A DNA stretch of 64,000 nucleotides from Methanosalsum zhilinae DSM 4017 (GTDB lineage Archaea > Halobacteriota > Methanosarcinia > Methanosarcinales > Methanosarcinaceae). A program made the translations under genes and the position numbers. Positions 1 through 8,693 of this stretch are shown in pieces. The stretch's first letter is position 1. Each line of letters opens with the position of its first letter. Below the pieces are notes generated by a model. The model made no database searches, was not told where the DNA came from, and worked only from the letters and a program-made list of their open reading frames with translations. The DNA is taken from assembly GCF_000217995.1 (NCBI RefSeq), contig NC_015676.1, positions 1 to 64,000 of the forward strand. Reading direction: 5' to 3'.

Positions 1-32
1 TTTAAACTATTGCCAGATCATTTTTTTGTTTA

Positions 33-56
33 TTTCCAGTAGAAATACAGGGGTGT
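33..56 (+). other. ORB-like origin recognition box upstream of cdc6
   Basis: The sequence TTTCCAGTAGAAA, six bases after which comes GGGGTGT, matches the layout of archaeal origin recognition boxes: a TTCCAnTnGAAA dyad followed by a G-string. It lies about 200 bp upstream of the cdc6 start, the usual place for an archaeal origin. A weaker TTCCAATG...TTTACG stretch near 81-100 may be a second, degenerate copy. Bases 57-259 are otherwise AT-rich and non-coding. More boxes could lie to the left of the window. The match was made by eye to the known consensus. Confidence 0.6.
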
Positions 57-259
57 TTACCAAATCATTAATAACCTATACTTCCAATGCAATGTTTACG
101 TCTAATTGGTGTAATTCTGACCTATCACAAGGGAATGTGACTCAAGAGCCGCATTTCATATTATATTTGTTAATCGTTGCTGCAAAAATTCAGCAGATAT
201 GATGGTCGGATTATCATTATCATTGGTGTAATAAATAGTCAGGAAGGGTTGATCAAAGA

Positions 260-1495
260 ATGAATAATAAATCTCTGGATGGTTTGTTCAAAAAATTACT
301 GGAGGGAGAATCTATCTTTAAGAATAAAGAAGTTTTAAGACCCTCCTATACACCTGATTCCCTTCTCCATCGTGATGAACAGATAAATAATCTTGCCACA
401 ATCCTGGTCTCTGCGCTCAGGGGCCATACACCTTCCAATATTTTGATATATGGCAAGACAGGGACTGGAAAAACTGCCAGTACCCGTCACGTTGGGATTG
501 AGCTGGAAAGAATGAGTGAAAATCTGAATGTTTCATGCTCTGTACTGTACATAAACTGTGAGGTCATTGATACCCAGTACAGGCTTCTTGCCAATCTGGC
601 AAGACATTTTGGTGAGGATATTCCTATGACCGGATGGCCTACAGACCAGGTTTTTACTAAATTCAAGGAAGCAGTTAATTCAAAGGAGCAGGTTGTTATT
701 ATTGTACTGGATGAAATTGATAAACTGGTAAAGAAGGGTGATGATGTACTCTATAATCTTTCCAGAATCAATATTGAACTTACCAGAGCTAAGGTTAGTA
801 TGATTGGTGTTTCCAATGATCTCAAATTCACAGAGTTCCTGGATCCCAGAGTAAAAAGTTCACTTGGAGAGGAGGAAATTATCTTTCCGCCTTATGATGC
901 TGAGCAGATTAGTGACATCCTGAGGGAAAGGGCGGAGATAGCCTATAAAGGAGATGTGCTTGATTCCATGGTTATACCTCTCTGTTCAGCCTTCGCAGCC
1001 CAGGAACACGGAGATGCAAGAAGGGCTCTTGATCTGTTAAGGGTTGCCGGTGAATTGGCTGAACGTGAAAATAAACCAAAGGTCGAGGAAGATCATGTAC
1101 GAAGCGCCCAGGAGAGGATCGAGATCGATAGGGTTGTTGAGGTTGTGAGAACACTGCCAACCCAGTCCAAGCTTGTTCTGTACAGTATAATCCTGCTTCG
1201 CAAGAACGGTTATCATAATGTTACAACAGGTGAGGTATACAATGTGTACAGACAACTGTGTCATAATATAGATATGGATATATTGACACAAAGGCGTGTA
1301 ACTGATCTGATGTCAGAACTTGATATGCTGGGTATCCTGAACGCTGTTGTTGTAAGCAAGGGCAGATATGGCCGGACCAAGGAAATATCATTGAGTGTAC
1401 CAATTGATAGCACACTTGATGTTCTGCTAGATGATTACAGGCTAAAACCCCTTTCTGGTTTTAAACCTGTGATAACATCCCAGATGAGATTATGA
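260..1495 (+). CDS. cdc6: Orc1/Cdc6 replication initiator
   Basis: AAA+ ATPase that recognises origin recognition boxes and helps load the MCM helicase. Walker A is YGKTGTGKT at residues 64-72 and Walker B is IIVLDEID at 147-154. Sensor 1 (GVSND) and the sensor 2 region (GDARRALDLLR) follow. The last 120 or so residues form the winged-helix DNA-binding domain. At 411 aa it is the normal family length. It follows an ORB-like element, as at many archaeal origins. The ATG at 260 is the first start codon in the open frame. Whether it is the Orc1-1 or Orc1-2 type cannot be decided by eye. Confidence 0.95.
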   Translation: MNNKSLDGLFKKLLEGESIFKNKEVLRPSYTPDSLLHRDEQINNLATILVSALRGHTPSNILIYGKTGTGKTASTRHVGIELERMSENLNVSCSVLYINCEVIDTQYRLLANLARHFGEDIPMTGWPTDQVFTKFKEAVNSKEQVVIIVLDEIDKLVKKGDDVLYNLSRINIELTRAKVSMIGVSNDLKFTEFLDPRVKSSLGEEEIIFPPYDAEQISDILRERAEIAYKGDVLDSMVIPLCSAFAAQEHGDARRALDLLRVAGELAERENKPKVEEDHVRSAQERIEIDRVVEVVRTLPTQSKLVLYSIILLRKNGYHNVTTGEVYNVYRQLCHNIDMDILTQRRVTDLMSELDMLGILNAVVVSKGRYGRTKEISLSVPIDSTLDVLLDDYRLKPLSGFKPVITSQMRL

Positions 1496-1514
1496 ATTTC
1501 CTTTAATTTATTTT

Positions 1515-2069
1515 TCAATTGAATAGCAATCTCACATGTCCTATGTAGGGTATTCGGTATTTTGCTATTCCTATGACCCACTCCTCCCTGACGGGCTGAA
1601 GATAGCTGATTCGACCCTGCTGATCAAAATGCCTGTTGGTCACAGGATTATCGCCTTTTGTGATGTATCCATTGTGTGGAGCAGGAGGTCCTCCTTCCCA
1701 CATTGGTTCACCTTCTTCTACATGGTACATTGAACGATGTATTATAGGTGTTGCATCCTCATCTCCCAGGGGCCTGTAAAGAATAACATCTCCATAATCT
1801 CCAAATGAAACATAATCTCCCTCTCCCTGGGAATGGGTGATCACATCAACACGGTCAATACTCTTGATAAAAACAATATCCCCTATATTCATATTTGGCT
1901 CCATGCTTCCGGATTCAATAACAACCATTGGTGTCCACATCCCAAATATAATCTGGGAGAGCAGGAGAAATATACCTACCAGTAATAGTACTGAAAGAAT
2001 ATCCCTGGTAAGAGATATCCAGAAACTGTCACTGGTTCGAAGGGTATTTAGTAAATCTTTGAAATTCAT
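1515..2069 (-). CDS. Signal peptidase I, archaeal/SEC11 type
   Basis: Membrane-bound serine protease (family S26) that removes signal peptides from exported preproteins. There is one N-terminal membrane segment at about residues 23-46. The catalytic serine lies in ESGSMEP just after it, followed by GDIVF. A conserved HR (PIIHRS) stands where bacterial enzymes have the catalytic lysine, which is the archaeal/ER Ser-His form. YITKGDNP carries the conserved aspartate. The length of 184 aa is typical. It is convergent with cdc6 and divergent from the PolD small subunit gene, with AT-rich promoters between 2070 and 2219. Confidence 0.9.
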   Translation of the reverse strand: MNFKDLLNTLRTSDSFWISLTRDILSVLLLVGIFLLLSQIIFGMWTPMVVIESGSMEPNMNIGDIVFIKSIDRVDVITHSQGEGDYVSFGDYGDVILYRPLGDEDATPIIHRSMYHVEEGEPMWEGGPPAPHNGYITKGDNPVTNRHFDQQGRISYLQPVREEWVIGIAKYRIPYIGHVRLLFN

Positions 2070-2219
2070 AAAATGTCTCAGATAAATGATTGAATATATA
2101 TGTATATGGTAATAAAATTTTTAAACGTATTGGTGAACAAAAACTATTATTATCCGTAAGATCTGTATTACATACTGCGGTCCATATCCACATAATATAC
2201 AATATATCCCTGATCCTCT

Positions 2220-3761
2220 ATGCTGAAAAATGATGTTGTAACTGAATTTGTTGAAGCCGGATATCAGATAAGTCCTGATGCACTTGAGATGATAACTTCT
2301 CATAAAATGCCGGAAAAACTTGCCAGATATGTTCTCTCAGTGGTTGATGAATCTATTCTTGTGATTGATGCAGAACATATTGATATTGATGGCTTTGAAA
2401 AAAATGGCAGATATACAAGGTCTGTAAATGATGGTGACTTCGGGGTGTCGATAGCATCTGTGGATTCACAGACTCCTATGTCCAGGAATATGAAATTACC
2501 CTTATCTTCAGAATCATGTAAAAATCATGTTGATATTCTTTTTGATATCACTGACAGATCCACCTGTGTAGGAGAATATATGGAATTTGTCCAGTATTTC
2601 AGGGATAGGTATAGCAGATTGAGCGAGATCATAAGAAGCAGGATCAATGCAAGGCCTATAGAGAGTCTTCGAAGGAACAGTTCCGGCTTTGGCAGGAACG
2701 AGAGATATGAAGAGGTTTCTATTATTGGGATGGTATCTGATCTAAAGACAACAACAAATGGCCACAGACTGATTGAACTGGAGGACCCCACAGGTTCATT
2801 TTCAGCCCTTGTGAGGGTAAATGATAAGGAACTGTTTGAGCAGGCGTCCAGGCTCATTCTGGACGAAGTGATAGGTATTGGCGGAGTACTGACAAATGAC
2901 AGCAAGCTCCTGATAGCCAATAAGATAACCTTTCCTGAACTGCCAAATTCAGTTTCGTGCAGAAACTGGACTAAGGGAAAGGCTGTCTTTATCTCGGATA
3001 TTCATATTGGAAGTTCTACATTTCTTGAGGATGCCTGGGAGAGGTTTATTGATTTCCTCAATGGAAAGTCTGATAATGAGAAACTTTCTGAGATGTCAAG
3101 AGATATCAGGTATCTTCTGGTTGCAGGAGATGTAGTGGATGGTATTGGTATTTTCCCGGGCCAGGAAAATGAACTATCAATAAAAGATGTATATGAGCAG
3201 TACAGGGTGGCAGGAAAATATTTCAGCCAGATACCTGAGAACATACAGGTAGTGATAAGTCCTGGTAACCATGATGCAGTACGCCAGGCAGAACCCCAGC
3301 CAAAATTGCCTGAAAGGATTAGGTCCTTTTTCCCTGACCATATAACATTTGTTGGTAATCCTGCACTCCTGAATCTGGAAGGGGTGAAGGTGTTGATGTA
3401 TCATGGCAGGTCAATTGATGATATGGTGGCTGCAGTTCCTGGAGTATCCTATCAGAATCCAACAACAGCAATGGTTGAAATGATGCGCAGGCGGCATATT
3501 TCGCCCATATACGGAAGCCGGGTTTCAATTGCACCTGAGAAGAATGACCACTTTGTAATAGAACAGGTACCTGACATAGTGCATTGTGGACATGTGCATA
3601 CCGTTGGAGCTGAAAGGTATCGAAATGTGGTACTGATCAATTCAGGAACATGGCAGGCACAGACCGAATTCCAGAAAAGGGTGAATCTTATACCCAATCC
3701 TGCAAGGGTTCCTGTGGTGGATCTCTCGGACTTTAAAACAAGTATACTCAAATTCAACTGA
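2220..3761 (+). CDS. polB: DNA polymerase II (PolD) small subunit DP1
   Basis: Small subunit of the archaeal replicative D-family polymerase, carrying the Mre11-like 3'-5' proofreading nuclease. An OB fold lies near residues 160-240, followed by a calcineurin-like phosphoesterase domain. Metal ligands are visible in SDIHIGSS, GDVVDG, PGNHDA, YHGRS and CGHVHT. The last of these is close to the C-terminus, so the nuclease appears complete. At 513 aa it is normal in size. The large subunit is not in the window. A TATA-like stretch at about 2192-2206 ends only 14 bases before the ATG, so a leaderless or very short-leader mRNA is likely. Confidence 0.95.
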   Translation: MLKNDVVTEFVEAGYQISPDALEMITSHKMPEKLARYVLSVVDESILVIDAEHIDIDGFEKNGRYTRSVNDGDFGVSIASVDSQTPMSRNMKLPLSSESCKNHVDILFDITDRSTCVGEYMEFVQYFRDRYSRLSEIIRSRINARPIESLRRNSSGFGRNERYEEVSIIGMVSDLKTTTNGHRLIELEDPTGSFSALVRVNDKELFEQASRLILDEVIGIGGVLTNDSKLLIANKITFPELPNSVSCRNWTKGKAVFISDIHIGSSTFLEDAWERFIDFLNGKSDNEKLSEMSRDIRYLLVAGDVVDGIGIFPGQENELSIKDVYEQYRVAGKYFSQIPENIQVVISPGNHDAVRQAEPQPKLPERIRSFFPDHITFVGNPALLNLEGVKVLMYHGRSIDDMVAAVPGVSYQNPTTAMVEMMRRRHISPIYGSRVSIAPEKNDHFVIEQVPDIVHCGHVHTVGAERYRNVVLINSGTWQAQTEFQKRVNLIPNPARVPVVDLSDFKTSILKFN

Positions 3762-3795
3762 TAGATCGATTTTTATATATATCTCGGCTATCTAC

Positions 3796-4743
3796 ATGGA
3801 ACAGAAAATGAATTATAAAGAACAGATATTCAATATTCCCGACTTTGAGACATTGCTGAAAAAACAGGGTTATCGTTCTGCAGGTAATCATTCAGCAGTC
3901 AAGACATGCCTCTGGCTTGGTCGAAGTGTGAAGGGAGAGGGATCCTGCTACAAATCAAAATTTTATGGTATAAATTCTCATCAGTGCATGCAGATGACCC
4001 CTACAATGATGTGCAATCAAAAATGTCTTCATTGCTGGAGACCGGTGGAAGTTGATGTCAGACCGCCTGAGAAATGGGATTCTCCAGTGGAAATAGTGGG
4101 GTCAGCAATCAAATCTCATAAGAAACTCATCTCAGGATTTGGAGATTCTGGAAAAAGGGAACTATGGATGCAGGCAAATCAGCCCAAACATGCTGCAATT
4201 TCTCTTGCAGGGGAACCCACATTGTATCCCTATCTTCCAGAACTTGTTGATGAATTTTCAAGAAATGGTATTACGACCTTTGTGGTGACCAATGGAACAA
4301 ATCCTGAAATGGTTGAAAGAATCAATCCAACCCAGCTGTATATGAGCCTGGATGCACCTGATAGAGAAACATATAATTCAGTTTGTTCTCCTAGATCATC
4401 AGATTACTGGGAAAATATCAAGATGTCACTTGAGATTCTTGGAAGAAAAACTGAAAGAACTGCCGTTCGTGTAACCCTGATAAAGGGAGTGAACATGTTC
4501 GATCCTGCAGGATATGCCCGTCTTCTTGAAATGGCAGATCCTGATTTTGTTGAACTTAAGGCCTATATGCATCTTGGTTTTTCCAGAAGGCGCCTTCCAA
4601 GGGATGCAATGCCCTCACATGATGAAGTATTTTCCTTTGCACACAAGGTTGCAAATGAAATGGGATATGAGATAATAGATGATGTGGAAACAAGCAGGGT
4701 CGTACTTCTGTCAAAATCCGAACAAGAAAGTTATCTTTTCTAA
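3796..4743 (+). CDS. taw1: tRNA 4-demethylwyosine synthase Taw1/TYW1
   Basis: Radical SAM enzyme that makes the tricyclic wyosine base at G37 of tRNA(Phe) from N1-methylguanosine and pyruvate. The radical SAM motif is C-x3-C-x2-C in CNQKCLHC (Cys73, 77, 80). A second trio, Cys38, Cys51 and Cys64, is spaced 13/13, the same spacing as the extra [4Fe-4S] cluster ligands of the Methanocaldococcus enzyme. SLAGEPT and FVVTNGT are further family motifs. The length of 315 aa fits archaeal Taw1, which lacks the flavodoxin domain of eukaryotic TYW1. The TATA-like TTTTATATATATC at about 3770 is about 26 bp from the ATG, suggesting a leaderless transcript. Confidence 0.95.
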   Translation: MEQKMNYKEQIFNIPDFETLLKKQGYRSAGNHSAVKTCLWLGRSVKGEGSCYKSKFYGINSHQCMQMTPTMMCNQKCLHCWRPVEVDVRPPEKWDSPVEIVGSAIKSHKKLISGFGDSGKRELWMQANQPKHAAISLAGEPTLYPYLPELVDEFSRNGITTFVVTNGTNPEMVERINPTQLYMSLDAPDRETYNSVCSPRSSDYWENIKMSLEILGRKTERTAVRVTLIKGVNMFDPAGYARLLEMADPDFVELKAYMHLGFSRRRLPRDAMPSHDEVFSFAHKVANEMGYEIIDDVETSRVVLLSKSEQESYLF

Positions 4744-4945
4744 CAATATTTTTTGATCATAATCTATATTTACCACGACAGCTACATAACCTAGGAATTA
4801 GCATGTATAGATAGTACCATAGATAGTATCCTGGTTGACATTCTGTTAAATTTACAGAATTATTGGTCGCAGTATAGCCGATAACTGCATCTGTTATTCA
4901 AAAATTTATCATACTGAATTACTTTTATCACGGAGCATCATTAAA
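4744..4945. other. Intergenic region upstream of prf1 with a short direct repeat
   Basis: Two hundred bases with no gene. They contain two copies of ATAGATAGTA at 4807-4816 and 4819-4828, 12 bp apart, roughly one helical turn. This could be an operator or mere simple sequence. Near the start codon at 4946 the sequence CACGGAGCATC may serve as a weak ribosome binding site. Confidence 0.35.
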
Positions 4946-6205
4946 ATGTCAGAACAATCTGCACATAAAAAATATGAATTTAAAAGAAAACTTGAACAAC
5001 TGAAGAGCAAGAAGGGACGGGGTACTGAACTGGTTTCCCTTTATATTCCACCAGACAAACAGATATCAGATGTTGTATCCCAGCTTAAAGTGGAACACGG
5101 ACAGGCATCAAACATCAAGTCAAAGGTTACAAGAAGCAATGTTCAGGGGGCACTTGATTCCCTGTTATCCCGACTGAAGTATCTGGAAGAGGTACCTGAG
5201 AATGGAATAATATATTTTACCGGTGCTGTGGATGTAGGAGCAAATAAGACCAGCATGGAAACAACAATAATTGAACCCCCCCAGCCAATTATTACATACA
5301 GGTATCACTGTGATTCAAGGTTCTACCTTGAACCTCTTGAGTCAATGCTTAAAGAAACCAAGACTTACGGGTTACTGGTTCTTGATAGACGTGAGGCCAC
5401 AATAGGATTGCTTGTTGGAAAGCGTATAGAATCATACCGTCACCTGACCTCCACCGTTCCAGGTAAACAGAGAAAAGGAGGACAGAGTGCACAGAGATTC
5501 CAGCAGCTCAGGCTTATTGCCATACATGATTTCTACAAGAAGGTGGGAGAGGCTGCTAACGAAGTCTTTATGTCGGTAGATATGAATGATCTTGCAGGTG
5601 TACTTATAGGAGGACCATCGCCTACAAAGGAAGAATTTGATTCTGGAGAGTACCTGCATCATGAACTTGAAAAGAAAAAGGTAGGTCTTTTTGATGTTGC
5701 ATATACTGATGAATCTGGATTGTCGGAATTGGTCAATGCAGCCAGTGAAAGACTCTATGACATTGATCTGATGGAAGAAAAAAGGGCTATGGAAAGGTTC
5801 TTTACAGAGCTGATATCAGAATCTGAAAAAGCAGCCTATGGAGAGGAAAATGTAAGAAAGAACCTTGAAATAGGTTCTGTTGAGGTCCTTCTCATATCTG
5901 AAGATCTAAGAGCTGAAAAAACAGTTATTGGATGCAGCTCATGTGGATATGAAAAGAAGTATACCATGCAGCTAAGGGCAGGTGAGATGACATCACAGAG
6001 TTCTGATTCAATTGGGAACTGCCCTGAATGTGGTTCACCGCTTGAGATAAAAGAAAAGGTTGATATTGTGGATGAACTATCAGATCTGGCTGATCAGATG
6101 GGTACAGAGGTGAAGTTCATATCCACGGAATTTGAAGAAGGTTCCCAGCTTATGAATGCCTTTGGAGGACTGGCTGCAATTTTAAGGTTTAGCACAGGTA
6201 TCTGA
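4946..6205 (+). CDS. prf1: Peptide chain release factor aRF1
   Basis: Archaeal class-I release factor that reads all three stop codons and triggers peptide release. The stop-codon recognition motif NIKS is at residues 56-59, and the catalytic GGQ is at 178-180 in KGGQSAQRF. The C-terminal domain carries a zinc ribbon, CSSCGY followed by CPECGS. The length of 419 aa is standard. It is followed 23 bp later by argS in the same direction, so the two may be cotranscribed. In a pyrrolysine-using methanogen this factor would compete with the amber suppressor tRNA; no Pyl gene is in the window. Confidence 0.97.
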   Translation: MSEQSAHKKYEFKRKLEQLKSKKGRGTELVSLYIPPDKQISDVVSQLKVEHGQASNIKSKVTRSNVQGALDSLLSRLKYLEEVPENGIIYFTGAVDVGANKTSMETTIIEPPQPIITYRYHCDSRFYLEPLESMLKETKTYGLLVLDRREATIGLLVGKRIESYRHLTSTVPGKQRKGGQSAQRFQQLRLIAIHDFYKKVGEAANEVFMSVDMNDLAGVLIGGPSPTKEEFDSGEYLHHELEKKKVGLFDVAYTDESGLSELVNAASERLYDIDLMEEKRAMERFFTELISESEKAAYGEENVRKNLEIGSVEVLLISEDLRAEKTVIGCSSCGYEKKYTMQLRAGEMTSQSSDSIGNCPECGSPLEIKEKVDIVDELSDLADQMGTEVKFISTEFEEGSQLMNAFGGLAAILRFSTGI

Positions 6206-6228
6206 AATATGGATTATCAGGTGATTTT

Positions 6229-7932
6229 TTGTTTTTAGAATTCAGAACAGAGGTAAAGTCAGTAATTGAAAAATCGCTGGATAAGTGTGGATTCAGGGCT
6301 GAAAACCTGGATCTTTCTCCATCCCAGCACGCCGATATTTCTTCAAGAGTTGCCTTCAGACTGGCATCTGCTGAGCGCAAGAATCCAAAAGAGATAGCAG
6401 AGAAGATCGTTGAAATGTGTGAGATTCCTGAGAATTCTTATATAGATCGAATAATATCGACAGGACCTTACATAAATATTTTTGCAAAACACAGGTACCT
6501 TGAAGACACCCTTGTCAGAATAAGGCAAGATCAAGGTCGGTTTGGTGGAGGCTTCTGTCAGGGCAGGATCATACTGGAGCACACGTCGGCAAATCCAAAT
6601 GGGCCACTCCATGTGGGCCATATCAGAAATTCTGTTATAGGGGATACTCTGTACCGGATACTTAAACATGCAGGATATGATGTTGAAACACATTATTATG
6701 TAAATGATATGGGCAGGCAGATAGCAATTGTTTCATGGGCTCTGGCCAATTTTGATCTGGATGGGTCGAAGAAATCAGATCATGCTATTGCTGATGTATA
6801 TATTCGTGCCAATGCTGAGCTTGAAAAGGATCCGGATAAAAAAATAGAAATCGATCGGCTTATGCAGCTTGTTGAGAGCGGTGATGTTGATACCATCAAT
6901 CGCTTTGACAGAGCTGTGGATCATGCGATTGAGGGTATCAGAGAAACACTTTCAGTCATGAACATATATCATGATCAGTATGTCAGAGAATCTGACTTTG
7001 TTCGCTCCGGAGCAGTTTCAGATATTATTGAACAGCTAAAGTTACAGGGCAGAACAAAATTGAACGATGGTGCACTGGTAGTTGATCTTGAGGACCATGG
7101 TTTTGAAAAGAATCTGGTCATCCAGCGTTCAGATGGTACATCACTCTATACCACCCGTGATCTTGCATATCATGAATGGAAGGCCAGGCAGGCAGATAGG
7201 GTGATCGATGTGCTTGGAGCAGATCATAAACTGATATCCTCCCAGCTAAAGACTGTACTCAGTATCATCGGCAAACCTGAGCCCGAGATAATTATATTTG
7301 AATTTGTTTCCCTTCCGGAAGGCTCTATGAGTACCAGAAGAGGTAAATTTATCACAGCAGATGACCTGCTGGAACAGGTTGAAAGGCAGGCATTCTCAGA
7401 GGTTGACAGACGGCGTCCTGAAATGGGAGAAGGTTTCAAAAAAGAAGTTTCCAGGATGGTTGGAATGGCTGCGGTGAGATACGATATTGTCAAGGTATCT
7501 CCTGAAAAGTCTACTGTATTTGACTGGAAACAGGCCCTTGACTTTGAAAAGCAGGGCGGGCCATATATACAGTATTCACATGCACGTGCCTGCAGTATAC
7601 TGAGAAAGGCAGAAGAGGAAGGTATATGGAATGCTGGAAATGCCTTTGATGGCTCTGTTCTTGTAGAGGATACAGAGATCGAACTTATCAGAAAAATGGC
7701 TGGTCTGGACCATGCAGTAGAAACTGCGTCACAGGAACTCAAACCAAATATAATTGCAATATATGCCCGGGAACTTGCTGATGCCTTTAATCAGTTCTAC
7801 AGGTTTGTCCCTGTTCTCAGTTCAGAAGATGAGCAGTTGTGTAAAAGCAGACTTGCACTGGTTGATTGTTCTCGTATAGTTCTTTCAGAAATTCTGGATA
7901 TTCTTGGTCTTGAAGCACCGGATTCAATGTAA
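6229..7932 (+). CDS. argS: Arginyl-tRNA synthetase
   Basis: Class Ia synthetase that charges tRNA(Arg). An N-terminal Arg-tRNA additional domain (residues 1-85) is followed by HTSANPNGPLHVGH, whose HVGH at 128-131 is the HIGH signature. GSMSTRRGK stands in the KMSKS position, the usual divergent form for ArgRS. The C-terminal DALR anticodon-binding domain ends in GLEAPDSM. The start is a TTG at 6229, preceded by GGTGAT at a spacing of three bases; there is no better in-frame ATG upstream. At 567 aa it is complete. Confidence 0.95.
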   Translation: MFLEFRTEVKSVIEKSLDKCGFRAENLDLSPSQHADISSRVAFRLASAERKNPKEIAEKIVEMCEIPENSYIDRIISTGPYINIFAKHRYLEDTLVRIRQDQGRFGGGFCQGRIILEHTSANPNGPLHVGHIRNSVIGDTLYRILKHAGYDVETHYYVNDMGRQIAIVSWALANFDLDGSKKSDHAIADVYIRANAELEKDPDKKIEIDRLMQLVESGDVDTINRFDRAVDHAIEGIRETLSVMNIYHDQYVRESDFVRSGAVSDIIEQLKLQGRTKLNDGALVVDLEDHGFEKNLVIQRSDGTSLYTTRDLAYHEWKARQADRVIDVLGADHKLISSQLKTVLSIIGKPEPEIIIFEFVSLPEGSMSTRRGKFITADDLLEQVERQAFSEVDRRRPEMGEGFKKEVSRMVGMAAVRYDIVKVSPEKSTVFDWKQALDFEKQGGPYIQYSHARACSILRKAEEEGIWNAGNAFDGSVLVEDTEIELIRKMAGLDHAVETASQELKPNIIAIYARELADAFNQFYRFVPVLSSEDEQLCKSRLALVDCSRIVLSEILDILGLEAPDSM

Positions 7933-7971
7933 AATAGAGATATCAGGCATTTTTTGCCTGATATACAGATT

Positions 7972-8481
7972 TTATCTGGCCATAATATCAAGTGCAATTT
8001 CAAGTACTCCATTTTTGCATGTTGATCTTGCACTGCTGGGATCTACCTTTACAGGAAGTTCCACGGTTTTTGCATATCGCATTCCATGGGCAAATGAAGC
8101 AATTTCCACACTATCATCTGAGATATAATATTCGATGTTCTCTTCATCGGTACCCATATCAGCTATCAGATATAGGGTATCTTCTGCTTCCAGTATATCG
8201 ACGAATGGCTCTTTCTGGCCAACCAAAATCTGCTGATTGTTAAAAATTTTTGAAATATCAGGTACTGGCCCCTTAAATCCAAGAATCTCGGGTTTCTTTC
8301 CAGGATTCTGGATTATTGTAAAACCATATACAAGCGGTTTGTCAGGTGGCCTACTGGAGTTGTTTTCAAACATGCTGGTTATGTAGTTTATCAGCTGTTC
8401 GATATTTTCTATATGTTCTCCACCAAAATTATTTTCCTTATCATCAAAGGAGCGGCGTCTTTTATCTACCATGATCATCAT
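7972..8481 (-). CDS. Hsp20/alpha-crystallin family small heat shock protein
   Basis: ATP-independent chaperone-like protein. Residues 85-169 form an alpha-crystallin-type beta sandwich: a stretch starting EPFVDILEAEDTLYLIADMG, and the end KNGVLEIALD resembles the C-terminal strand of archaeal Hsp20 domains. The N-terminal 80 residues are variable and charged. Start candidates are ATGs at 8481, 8478 and 8472; AAGGA lies just upstream and best fits the inner two. The minus strand at about 8530-8575 carries two TATA-like blocks (TTTATATAC and CGTATATAAT). It is convergent with argS. Confidence 0.75.
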   Translation of the reverse strand: MMIMVDKRRRSFDDKENNFGGEHIENIEQLINYITSMFENNSSRPPDKPLVYGFTIIQNPGKKPEILGFKGPVPDISKIFNNQQILVGQKEPFVDILEAEDTLYLIADMGTDEENIEYYISDDSVEIASFAHGMRYAKTVELPVKVDPSSARSTCKNGVLEIALDIMAR

Positions 8482-8693
8482 TTCCTTCTGTAAGGATGAT
8501 TCCGATCATTTTCTCTACGAATTTCAGAATCCCCGTTTGTTTTATTATATACGAACTAATTGTATATAAATCCCGCGTTACCGTTTAAGCTGTGCCTGAT
8601 CCCTTATTGATTATGCTTTCCCACCTCACTACTATTATTTTTCTTTCATAATTTAAACATCTTTTGTTGGAGGCAGATAGAAACTTTTCAGGA

